From positions 62,001 through 126,000 of the forward strand of contig CAZCZO010000001.1 in the NCBI GenBank assembly GCA_964503275.1: 64,000 bases of DNA, in the 5' to 3' direction. Shown piece by piece: positions 41,291 through 49,507 of this stretch (position 1 is its first letter; the number at the start of each line of letters is the position of its first letter). Made by a program: the position numbers and the translations under genes. This DNA comes from DASRAP01 sp964503275. Its GTDB lineage: Bacteria; Gemmatimonadota; Gemmatimonadetes; Gemmatimonadales; Gemmatimonadaceae. The notes under the pieces were generated by a model that saw only the letters and a list, made by a program, of their open reading frames with translations, had not been told where the DNA came from and did no database searches.

Positions 41291-42108
41291 AGCTCCGCGA
41301 GTTCCTCCCGTCCTGGCGCCGCGCCCAGCGGCTACGATCCGGCGTCCCTGCCGCGGTCGGCGCGCCACTGCCGGTGGTCGTGTCGCTGACGTCGATCCCG
41401 TCGCGGTTGCCCTATGTCGATCTGCCGATCCGCTCGGTGCTGGCGCAGACCCGCCCGCCGGCGTTGATCGTGCTCTGGTTGCACGAGTCGTTGCGCTCGG
41501 CCATCCCGCCCCGCCTCGCGGCGCTCATCGGCTCACGCGTGGAGATCCGCTTCGTCAGCGGCACCAGTTCGCACCGCAAGCTGGTCCATGCGCTCGCCGA
41601 CTGGCCCGACCGCGTCATCGTCACCTGCGACGACGACGTGATGTACGATCCGGCGTGGTTGGAGCGCCTGTGGGCGACCCACGAACGGCACCCCCGCGAC
41701 ATCGTGGCGCATGAGGGCCGCCTGATCAGCTACGGCGCCGACGGCACGCTGCTCCCCTACGCGCAGTGGCCTTGGGTGCAGGAGCCAGGGAATGCGACCC
41801 CGGCCTTCCTCCCGGTGGGCTACGGGGGAGCGCTGTATCCGCCGGGGGCGTTGCACGCCGATGTCACCGACGCGCAGCAGTACCTCGCCCTGGCCCCGAC
41901 CGCGGATGACCTCTGGTTCAAGGCGATGGCGCTACGGGCGGGAACCGTCAGTCGCAGAGCAGACGACCCGGTGCCTCGCCCGATCCCGGTGGTAGGCGCC
42001 AAGGGCTCCGCGCTCGCAGCGGTCAATATCCGCGAGGACCGAAACCGCACGCAGTGGCTGGCGCTCAGTGAGGCCTACGGCGTGGGGCGGCTCGACGGCA
42101 CATTCTGA
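41287..42108 (+). CDS. Glycosyltransferase A-like protein, copy 2
   Basis: A 273-residue paralogue of the preceding gene with the same motifs (VVVSLTSIPSRLPYVDLPIR, TCDDDVMYDPAWLERLW, DDLWFKAMALRAGT). Both proteins are the same length and align throughout, a clear tandem duplication. Here the loop before the last motif reads PVGYGGALYPPGALHADV, against PIGFGGTLYPVGSLHAEV in copy 1, so acceptor or donor preference may differ. It overlaps copy 1 by four bases and is 15 bases upstream of the large regulator, which may be co-transcribed. Confidence 0.8.
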   Translation: MKLREFLPSWRRAQRLRSGVPAAVGAPLPVVVSLTSIPSRLPYVDLPIRSVLAQTRPPALIVLWLHESLRSAIPPRLAALIGSRVEIRFVSGTSSHRKLVHALADWPDRVIVTCDDDVMYDPAWLERLWATHERHPRDIVAHEGRLISYGADGTLLPYAQWPWVQEPGNATPAFLPVGYGGALYPPGALHADVTDAQQYLALAPTADDLWFKAMALRAGTVSRRADDPVPRPIPVVGAKGSALAAVNIREDRNRTQWLALSEAYGVGRLDGTF

Positions 42109-42123
42109 TGGGGTTCTGACGCC

Positions 42124-45100
42124 ATGGATCGTAGCCTCGACGAGATGACGTCAGCACTCACGGTGTATCTGACGACGCTCGGGGACCTCGAAGTGCGAGT
42201 CGTTGGTCCTGCAGGCGAGCGGTCGCTCAGCAAGGGGAAGCCGGCGGCCTTGCTGGCCTACTTGGCCTGTTCACCTGGCAGGCGAGCCACCCGAGAGCGC
42301 TTGGCGACGCTGCTCTGGGCGGACGGCTCGTCAGATTCCGCGCGCCAGAATCTTCGCCAGACGCTCTGGTACATCAAGCGGCGCTTGGGCGAGCTGGTGG
42401 AGACCAGCGACGACGTGCTGTCGCTCGCCGTCGCCACTACGTTCGATCGCGACGACTTCCTGGCCCTCGCTGCAGCGGGTGACCACGCGGCTGCGGTGGA
42501 GCGCTATGCGGGGCAGTTCATGCCCGAGTTCGCGGCGCCCGGCGCCGAGGCGTTCGAGGAGTGGGCCACAGTGGAACGCCGTCGGCTGTCAGCCGCCTTC
42601 GTGGCATGTGCCGAGCTGGAAGTGCGCGTCGCACTATCTCAAGGTCGATTTGCCGACGCGGTCCGGCTCGCCCGCCGAGCCCGCGACGAGTTGCCCGCCG
42701 AGCTCTCGGGTTGGCGGCTCCTGCTTGAGGCGTTGGTCACCGCCCGGGACCAAGTGGGCATGACGGCGGAACTGGCGCAGTTCGATCTCTTGATCGAGCG
42801 CGAGGATCTGGCGCCCGATCCCGCCACACGGGCGACCGTCCAGCTGGCGCGACGGGTGCTGCGCGGCGAGACACCCACGGGTGATGCGCCCGCCTCCGAA
42901 GCGTCTCCCGTGCTGGCGCCGGACCTTGTGGGGCGCGAGGTCGAGTTCCGCCGCCTGATCGATGCGTGGGACGCGGCGGGTCGCGGTCGTGGGTCCCTGC
43001 TCCTGCTCGCCGGTGCCGCGGGGCTTGGCAAGAGCCGTCTGCTGAATGATTTCCACGCGCGCGTGATGGCCGCCCGTGCCCGGGTCGTCTTGGTCCGCGC
43101 GCATCAGGGGAACCGCGGGATCCAGTCCTCCTTGGCGGCGTCGCTCGCGGAAGCGGTGGCTACGCTCCCCGATGCCATGGGAGTCGCGCCCTCGAGCGCG
43201 GCGGTGCTGGTCGCCCTGAATCCACGCTTGGCAGACACCTTCGAGGCCGCAACCCCCGACACGGCGACCGGCGAGGACGCGTTGCGGAGGCGGGTGATTG
43301 CGCTGAGTGAATTGCTTGCCACCGTGAGCGAGCGCAAGCGGGTGGCCCTGCTGATTGACGACCTGCATTGGGCAGATCCCGAATCGCTGCGGATCTTGGC
43401 GGGCCTGCGCGCCACCATCGAGTCTGGGCGCATCCTTGCGGTGGTGACCAGCCGCTTGCCGCGGGACGCCAGCGAAGCGCTGGGCACGCTGGAGACCCTG
43501 CAACTCCCTCCGCTCGACGTCGCGGGCGTCGCTGAGTTCGTCGCTAGGCTGGGGCGCCTCCCCATGGAGGCCTGGGTCACTCCGTTCCTGCAACAGCTGC
43601 TCAACGCCACCCGCGGGATTCCGTTGGAGCTGGTCGAGAGTCTGCAGCGCCTGCTTGAGATCGGCGTACTGCGACTCCGCGATGGCTCGTGGGAGGTCGA
43701 TGAGCCGGAACGCCTGCTGCAGGACGTCGCCGCGGGGGACGCCTTGCAGCGACGACTCGCCGTCCTCAGCCCGGCAGAGCGCGAGACGCTCCTCCGGATC
43801 GCGACGATCGGTCGTCCGGTCGAGGCCAAGTCGCTGCCGCGGGAGCTAGTCGACCCGCTGGAGCAACGCGGCTTCGTGTGGCGCGATGCGGACCGGCTCG
43901 GACTGGTGCACGACGAGATCGCTGAGGCGGCACTGGAGGCGGCGACGCCAGAGCTGCGGCGTAGGGCACACGCGTGGGCGGCCGAGCAGTTTCGTGTGAA
44001 CAGCACCCCTGCCACGCAGCCGGTGCTGGCGTATCATGCGGCACGCGCCGAGGACGAAGCGCTGCTGAGACGGGTGACGGAAGAGCACGTGCGTGCTCGG
44101 CGCGCCGACGGCGATCGACGACCGGTAGCGCAGGTGGTGGATGACCTCGTGGGTGCGACCGTCGCGGCGGCACAACGGCAGCGGCTTGCAACCTCCTTGC
44201 CGTGGTCGCTTCGAAGTCCCTGGGGTTGGCGGCCGGTGGTCGTGGTCGCGGCTGTATTGATCGTCGTTGCTGGAATCTCCGCGTGGCGCCGTCCCCTAGC
44301 GCCCGCCGATGCAGATCTCATCGTGTTGCTACGCCTGGCGTCCACGCAAGACTCTCTGGCCGAGCTCTCGCTCTCCTACTCAGGTACTGGGCGTCGGATC
44401 CAAGCCGCGGTACCTCGTATACGACCGCGTACTGCGTATCCACCACTCACGCATCGTGGCCTAGAACGACTCGTGCCGCTGCCAGACGGGTCCGGATTCG
44501 TGGGGCATGGATTCTTCGGCGGCCCCAATGGCGACGAGATCGTCGAGGTCGATCAGCGCGGCGAACTCCGATTCATTGCGCCGAGCACGGCGGACGATGG
44601 TTCCGCACTTCCGTCCCCCGATGGTCGTTTTGTAGCATTTTCGACGGCGCGCTACGATACCGTGACGGATCACCTCTCGTTGGCGGTACTTGAGCGGGCC
44701 TCCGGACAGATCCGGCGTGTGACGCACAGCGACGACATTGAACGGTTGGTGGGCTGGAGCCCCGACGGAACCCGATTCGTCTACCAACGAGTGCATTTCA
44801 GCCGTGATCGCGAGGCCACTGCGTGCGTCATCAGCTTCGATGGTACTGACGAGCGCTGTGACTGGCCCGCGCTGGGTGATCGGAAGACACGCCCGCTGGG
44901 GTGGGTCGATGCTCGAACCTTCATCGTCGCGATCGACGACGACGGTCAGTTGATGCACGTCGATGTGGAATCCGGCGCAGTCGAGCTCGTGGGGTCGTCG
45001 AACTCCCAGCTTGACGCGATTGCGGGGACCGCGCTGCTCAGTGAGTCTGTGGTCGATCCTGTTTCAGGTGTCGGCCAGATCCGGCTCCGGTGGAGTGATT

Positions 45101-46116
45101 CGCCCAACGGCGCATCGGTTCCGGCGGGACTGGCGTCGGGCGTGCCATTGCTGGCGCAACGTCGATCCCGTGGTCCTCCGTTCTTGGAGAGGATCCTCGT
45201 GTCACCACTCTCAGGCTCGTTGCCGATCGATGCCACGCACCGGTTGCGGGTGGCGGGCGTTGGCTCTGATGGTGTCGCGATGCCCGCGTACGCCCTGCGA
45301 TTCACGTCGCGTGACACCAACATCGTCGCCGTCTCGGCCGAAGGGCGCGTGATGCCGCGCCGCGAAGGGCGCGCGTGGGTCGTCGCGACCGCGGGGGGGT
45401 GGCGTAGTGACTCGGTGCTGGTCGATATAGGGACGGCGGAGGCCGTTCCGTTGCTCGAGGAGCGCTGGGCGGCCGATTGGATCGATCGATGGCGCGGCTA
45501 TGGTGATCCCAACCCACTCGTGCGCGAGGATCGCGGCGTTCGTGCGTTGGTAGCGAACGGTGACGGGAAGTACGAGAGTGGTGCTTACACGCGTCAGGAT
45601 CTCAACAGCCGAACGGGACTAGGTATCGAGGCCTCAGTTCGCCTTCCGGTCACCTACACCCAATGGCAGACTCTTGGTGTGTCACTGGTCGCCTTCACGC
45701 GAATGAGCGAGCTGACTCGCTGGGACCACAATTCCGGAAGTATCCCCAGTGGCAAAGACTGGGCCTGCGGCACTGCCTTCCCATTCGGCGAGGGTACCCC
45801 AGCGCGCCGCGCATTCTCGATCGGCGGGTTCCTACGCGGGGAACTCCGAGTTCCCGCACCTCCCGGCCTCTACTCTGGGGACTGGAAGACCCTGCGCCTC
45901 CAGTATTTCCCGGATGGCCGATGCGGCGTAGCCATAGACGGCACGCCGCTCGCCATTCTGGAAGTTGGCCTCCCCCCTGAGGGTGCGCCCGTCCGTCTTG
46001 TGCTGAACGGACACTCCGTCAACTCCGCCCTCGTCGTCGGCCCGCTCACGGTCTGGCAGGGTGTCCGCCACGACCTGCCATGGGAGCAGGTCGTGGTCAG
46101 CAACCCCTCCCGCTAA
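42124..46116 (+). CDS. Membrane-anchored BTAD/AAA regulator with propeller ectodomain
   Basis: A 1330-residue giant. Residues about 15-95 form a SARP-type winged helix (LSKGKPAALLAYLACSPGRR, LATLLWADGSSDSARQNL), 95-245 a bacterial transcriptional activation domain, and 260-480 an AAA ATPase with Walker A GAAGLGKS near 297-304 and Walker B LLIDDLHWAD near 408. A membrane helix at about 704-722 (VVVVAAVLIVVAGISAW) separates these from a TolB-like propeller (LPSPDGRFVAFS, WSPDGTRFVYQ), a Big-like Ig domain and a C-terminal jelly-roll/LamG-like domain. It looks like a one-component transmembrane regulator sensing an external ligand. Its stop overlaps the convergent EF-G stop by one codon region. 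Confidence 0.88.
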   Translation: MDRSLDEMTSALTVYLTTLGDLEVRVVGPAGERSLSKGKPAALLAYLACSPGRRATRERLATLLWADGSSDSARQNLRQTLWYIKRRLGELVETSDDVLSLAVATTFDRDDFLALAAAGDHAAAVERYAGQFMPEFAAPGAEAFEEWATVERRRLSAAFVACAELEVRVALSQGRFADAVRLARRARDELPAELSGWRLLLEALVTARDQVGMTAELAQFDLLIEREDLAPDPATRATVQLARRVLRGETPTGDAPASEASPVLAPDLVGREVEFRRLIDAWDAAGRGRGSLLLLAGAAGLGKSRLLNDFHARVMAARARVVLVRAHQGNRGIQSSLAASLAEAVATLPDAMGVAPSSAAVLVALNPRLADTFEAATPDTATGEDALRRRVIALSELLATVSERKRVALLIDDLHWADPESLRILAGLRATIESGRILAVVTSRLPRDASEALGTLETLQLPPLDVAGVAEFVARLGRLPMEAWVTPFLQQLLNATRGIPLELVESLQRLLEIGVLRLRDGSWEVDEPERLLQDVAAGDALQRRLAVLSPAERETLLRIATIGRPVEAKSLPRELVDPLEQRGFVWRDADRLGLVHDEIAEAALEAATPELRRRAHAWAAEQFRVNSTPATQPVLAYHAARAEDEALLRRVTEEHVRARRADGDRRPVAQVVDDLVGATVAAAQRQRLATSLPWSLRSPWGWRPVVVVAAVLIVVAGISAWRRPLAPADADLIVLLRLASTQDSLAELSLSYSGTGRRIQAAVPRIRPRTAYPPLTHRGLERLVPLPDGSGFVGHGFFGGPNGDEIVEVDQRGELRFIAPSTADDGSALPSPDGRFVAFSTARYDTVTDHLSLAVLERASGQIRRVTHSDDIERLVGWSPDGTRFVYQRVHFSRDREATACVISFDGTDERCDWPALGDRKTRPLGWVDARTFIVAIDDDGQLMHVDVESGAVELVGSSNSQLDAIAGTALLSESVVDPVSGVGQIRLRWSDSPNGASVPAGLASGVPLLAQRRSRGPPFLERILVSPLSGSLPIDATHRLRVAGVGSDGVAMPAYALRFTSRDTNIVAVSAEGRVMPRREGRAWVVATAGGWRSDSVLVDIGTAEAVPLLEERWAADWIDRWRGYGDPNPLVREDRGVRALVANGDGKYESGAYTRQDLNSRTGLGIEASVRLPVTYTQWQTLGVSLVAFTRMSELTRWDHNSGSIPSGKDWACGTAFPFGEGTPARRAFSIGGFLRGELRVPAPPGLYSGDWKTLRLQYFPDGRCGVAIDGTPLAILEVGLPPEGAPVRLVLNGHSVNSALVVGPLTVWQGVRHDLPWEQVVVSNPSR

Positions 46117-48194
46117 CCCTCCCGCCCCACTCGCACTCCCGCCACCACCTCCGCCGGCGCCACCTCATACCCCCACAGCTTGCGCGTCAACGACGCGCGC
46201 CCGTGCGTCAGTGAGTACAACGTCGTCGCATAGAGGTGGAGCTCCGCCGCCGGCACCGTCGCGCGGACCCGCACCTCGCCGCCGTCGAGCACGTCGGTGC
46301 CGAGGATCTGCGCACGTCGCGACGACAGATCGCCCAGCACGTCGCCCAGCGCGCTCTCGGGGATCGTCACCACCAACTCGTCCAAGGGCTCCAACAGCGC
46401 CGGCCGACACTTCGGCGCGACGGTCTTGAAGGCCAGGATCCCCGCCATCTTGAACGACATCTCGTTGCTGTCCACCGAGTGGTGGCTGCCGTCGTACACG
46501 GTCACCGAGAAGTCCACGAGCGGGTACCCGGCGAGCACTCCGCGCTCCGCGGCCTCCTGCACACCCTTGTCCACCGCCGGGATGTACTTGCCGGGGATCA
46601 CACCGCCCTTCACCTCATCCACGAATTCGTAGCCGGCACCGCGCGGCCTCGGCGCGATCTTGATCCAGCAGTCGCCGAACTGCCCACGTCCACCGGTCTG
46701 CTTCTTGTGCCGCCCCTGCCCGTTCGCACCCGCCAGCACGGTCTCGCGGTAGGCGATGCGCGGCTTGCTCAGCGTCGCGGTCACCCCCGTCTGCCGCGCC
46801 AGTCGCGCCAACGACACCTCCAAGTGCCGCTCGCCCATCCCCGTCACGATGGTCTCGTGCGTCTCGGTGTCGTACACCACGCCGAAGGTCGGGTCTTCGT
46901 CGTGCAGCTTGTGCAACCCCGTCTGCAGCTTCTCTTCCTCACTCGGGGCCGACGCGGTGATCGCGAACGACACCAGCGCCTCGGGGAACTCGATCATCGG
47001 CAAGCGCACCGGATGCACACGCGTACTCAATGAGTCGTTCGTGTGCGTGTTGCGCAGCTTGGCCACACAGCCGATGTCGCCAGGGTACAGCCGCGTCACC
47101 TCCACCCGGTCCTTGCCCTGCGGGACACTCAGGTGGTTCACCTTCTCGGTGTGATCGCGCGTGGCGTTGTACACATCATCGCCGTTCGCGAGCACCCCGC
47201 TGAAGGTCCGGAAGTAGCTCACCTCGCCGACGTGCGGCTCGCTGACGGTCTTGAACACCAGCGCCGAGAAGGGGGCGTCATCGAAGGGATGGATCTCGAC
47301 GGTCTGCTCACCTTCGCGCCCGGTGAAGGCATGTAGCTCCTCCATCTCGTAGGCGCTGGGCATCAGCGTCACCAACAGGTCCAGCAGGGTGCGGCAGCCC
47401 CACGTATGCTGCGACGAACAGCAGAGCAGCGGGAACAACTCGGCCCGCTTCATGGCCTCCTTCATCGCGGCCATCTCGACGTCGCCCGGCAGCTCCTCGC
47501 CCGCGAAGAAGCGCTCCAGCAACGCGTCGTCGGTCGAGGCCACCGCCTCGACCAGCTCGGCGTGATAGCGCTCGAAACGCTGGCGCTCCTCCGCGGGGAT
47601 CTCGCCCTCGGTGTAGTCGCCACTGCGCGCACCCGGCGTGTAGAAGTGCGCCTTCTTGGTGAACAGGTTGATGATCCCGCGGAATCCCGTCCCCGCTCCG
47701 ATCGGGATCTCGACCGGCACGACCTTCGTCGTCAGCTCGGCCTTGATGCTCGCATACGCCGCGTCGAAGTCGGCGTGCTCCTTGTCCATCATCGCCACCA
47801 CGAACAGCACGGGATCGCGCCGCCGGATCGCCTCACGGAACATGCGCGCCGTCCCCGCCTCGACCCCGGCCGTCGCGCTCACGGCCACCAGCGCGCCATC
47901 GGCCGCATGCAGCCCGGCGAGCGCATCGCCCTGGAAGTCGAGGAAGCCCGGCGTGTCGATCAGGTTCACCTTCACGTCGCGCCACTCGGCGTGCGCGCAG
48001 GCCAACTGGATCGAGTAGCCCCGCGCGGTCTCTTCGGGCAGCGTGTCGGTGAGCGTCGTCCCATCACGGATGCTGCCGTGCCGCCGCGACGAGCCGGCCA
48101 CGAAGGCCAGGGCGTCCACCAAGGTCGTCTTGCCGCTGGTGTTGTGCCCAACCACCGCGATGCTCCTGATCTCGCTGCTCCGGTACTCCCGCAT
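46113..48194 (-). CDS. EF-G-like translational GTPase (FusA2 type)
   Basis: A 693-residue EF-G homologue. G1 is VGHNTSGKTT near residue 12, G3 DTPGF, and the usual G4 NKxD is AMMD in VAMMDKEHADF near residue 135, so the guanine-reading Asn and Lys are missing. Domains II-V follow normally (GERHLEVSLARL, HSVDSNEMSF, VTIPESALGDVLGDLSSRR). Length and order match the EF-G-like GTPase group distinct from translocase EF-G. Role in ribosome function unknown. ATG at 48194 begins right at the G domain. A 7-bp inverted repeat lies 27-49 bases upstream. Confidence 0.9.
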   Translation of the reverse strand: MREYRSSEIRSIAVVGHNTSGKTTLVDALAFVAGSSRRHGSIRDGTTLTDTLPEETARGYSIQLACAHAEWRDVKVNLIDTPGFLDFQGDALAGLHAADGALVAVSATAGVEAGTARMFREAIRRRDPVLFVVAMMDKEHADFDAAYASIKAELTTKVVPVEIPIGAGTGFRGIINLFTKKAHFYTPGARSGDYTEGEIPAEERQRFERYHAELVEAVASTDDALLERFFAGEELPGDVEMAAMKEAMKRAELFPLLCCSSQHTWGCRTLLDLLVTLMPSAYEMEELHAFTGREGEQTVEIHPFDDAPFSALVFKTVSEPHVGEVSYFRTFSGVLANGDDVYNATRDHTEKVNHLSVPQGKDRVEVTRLYPGDIGCVAKLRNTHTNDSLSTRVHPVRLPMIEFPEALVSFAITASAPSEEEKLQTGLHKLHDEDPTFGVVYDTETHETIVTGMGERHLEVSLARLARQTGVTATLSKPRIAYRETVLAGANGQGRHKKQTGGRGQFGDCWIKIAPRPRGAGYEFVDEVKGGVIPGKYIPAVDKGVQEAAERGVLAGYPLVDFSVTVYDGSHHSVDSNEMSFKMAGILAFKTVAPKCRPALLEPLDELVVTIPESALGDVLGDLSSRRAQILGTDVLDGGEVRVRATVPAAELHLYATTLYSLTHGRASLTRKLWGYEVAPAEVVAGVRVGREG

Positions 48195-48220
48195 CGGGAC
48201 GCTCCGTGTCGAGGGTCGTG

Positions 48221-48243
48221 GGCGGGAAATCGTCGCTCCCGCC
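48221..48243. promoter_or_regulatory. Inverted repeat upstream of EF-G-like gene
   Basis: GGCGGGA at 48221-48227 and TCCCGCC at 48237-48243 form a perfect 7-bp stem with a 9-base loop, starting 27 bases upstream of the ATG at 48194. It could be a leader hairpin or an operator. Confidence 0.4.
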
Positions 48244-48333
48244 GGGCTGCCCGTCAAGTGTCGGCCCCGGGACCACGGGCCTCCACCACCGGGCGCCACG
48301 TCCGACGCGGCGCTCCCCGCGCCCCCGAACGCA

Positions 48334-48366
48334 GGACCGGGCGCCCCCACAGGGAGCGCCCGGTCC
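48334..48366 (-). terminator. Strong hairpin after the 142-aa gene
   Basis: Arms 48334-48344 and 48356-48366 are perfectly complementary over 11 bp (GGACCGGGCGC), extended inside by a GGG/CCC pairing with one bulge. It is 37 bases past the stop at 48403. No U-tract follows, as is common for GC-rich terminator-like hairpins. Confidence 0.65.
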
Positions 48367-48402
48367 GCACTACCACTTCAGCTTACGAAATGAGCGTCCG
48401 TG

Positions 48403-48831
48403 TCAGAGATCCTCATGGTCAAGGGTGACGCCGTCGAACTCGCGCAGGGCTTCGAGCAGTGCGTCCGTCCCCATCACGCCGCCACTGGGGCGCGGGGGCG
48501 GGGCGAGCGTGACCGTGAGGGCGCGCCGCATGCCCTCGGGCCACTCGGCCTGATTGAGACCGGCGGCCAACTGCCGGATCGCCGGACCGCTGCGCTCCAG
48601 CAGACCGTGCGCACGGTCTGAGAACGAGTCATTCACGCGCACATCGCCACGGTGACCATCCACCGCGGCCGCGAGCGCATGCGCCAGCGACTCGGGACTG
48701 GCTTCCCCGTACATCGTCACCACGCGCCGTTGCGGGGCCTCAGCCGTCAGAGGCGACGGCACCGAGTGCACCTCGGCGAACGTGACAGCGCTGTCGGGGC
48801 GATCCTCCAACATCACGAGGACATCCATCAT
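48403..48831 (-). CDS. Hypothetical acidic protein
   Basis: A 142-residue soluble protein without signal peptide. ATG at 48831 has a strong GGAGGGGAG just upstream. Composition is Asp/Glu/Ala-rich with one Gly/Pro turn (APPPRPSGG) near residue 115. Helical segments (SLAHALAAAVDG, PAIRQLAAGL) are predicted. No recognised family. Lies in a minus-strand cluster between EF-G-like and a membrane protein gene. Confidence 0.65.
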   Translation of the reverse strand: MMDVLVMLEDRPDSAVTFAEVHSVPSPLTAEAPQRRVVTMYGEASPESLAHALAAAVDGHRGDVRVNDSFSDRAHGLLERSGPAIRQLAAGLNQAEWPEGMRRALTVTLAPPPRPSGGVMGTDALLEALREFDGVTLDHEDL

Positions 48832-48863
48832 TCACTCCCCTCCATCGATGTACCTGCGGACCT

Positions 48864-48887
48864 GCGGGTACACTGATGCATACCCGC
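48864..48887 (-). terminator. Short hairpin between two minus-strand genes
   Basis: GCGGGTA at 48864-48870 and TACCCGC at 48881-48887 form a perfect 7-bp stem with a 10-base loop, 38 bases beyond the stop of the membrane protein gene at 48925. Could be a terminator or an operator of the downstream 142-aa gene. Confidence 0.4.
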
Positions 48888-48924
48888 CAGTACACAGACG
48901 GGTCACTTGCGGGTCGCGTCACCC

Positions 48925-49380
48925 TCAGCGTCGCCGCGGCGCCAGGGCGAGTGTCAGCGCCAGCAGGGCCGCCAGCCCGATGCGCGGCGCCGGGGCCAAC
49001 CCCGCCGCGAAGTCCGCGCGCAGCGCGGCGACCCAGCCCACGCGGGCCAGCAGCTCCCAGGCGAGCACCACCAGTAAGGCCGCCCGCACGCGCGACGCCA
49101 CCCGCGAGCCGCCCAGCAGCAGCGCCATGGCCGCGCCGAGCGCGATCATCTGACCGCAGTGGACGGCGAGCCCCGCAGCAGCGGTCGCGAGACCGCCGGA
49201 TCCCTCGCCGAGGACCAGCTCGCCGACCCGCTGGAAGCCGGCCCAGGCCCCGTCGCGGGCCCGCCCGAATGCGATCAAGGCGCCGGTGGTCACGGCCATC
49301 GCCGCCACGCTGGCGTCCAGGGCCCAGATCCAGCGGGAGGGGCGCGGGGGCGAACGGAGCTCGGGTGCGAAGTCGGACAT
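48925..49380 (-). CDS. Small integral membrane protein
   Basis: A 151-residue protein with about four hydrophobic segments (WALDASVAAMAVTTGALIAF, LATAAAGLAVHCGQMIALGA, AALLVVLAWELLARVGWVAA, RIGLAALLALTLALA). Short Arg-rich ends. It starts at ATG 49380 just after a Pro/Arg-rich N-terminus. No family or function is recognised. Confidence 0.68.
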   Translation of the reverse strand: MSDFAPELRSPPRPSRWIWALDASVAAMAVTTGALIAFGRARDGAWAGFQRVGELVLGEGSGGLATAAAGLAVHCGQMIALGAAMALLLGGSRVASRVRAALLVVLAWELLARVGWVAALRADFAAGLAPAPRIGLAALLALTLALAPRRR

Positions 49381-49507
49381 GCCCTGAAATCAACCGGGCG
49401 GTGCCGGTTCGTGCCACAGCGATGACAGGCGGCCGCGGCCCGGGCGGGTTAACATCCTCTGGTCCTGTTGCGTCCTCCCCACGCACTCGACACACCGGAG
49501 GTCCCCC

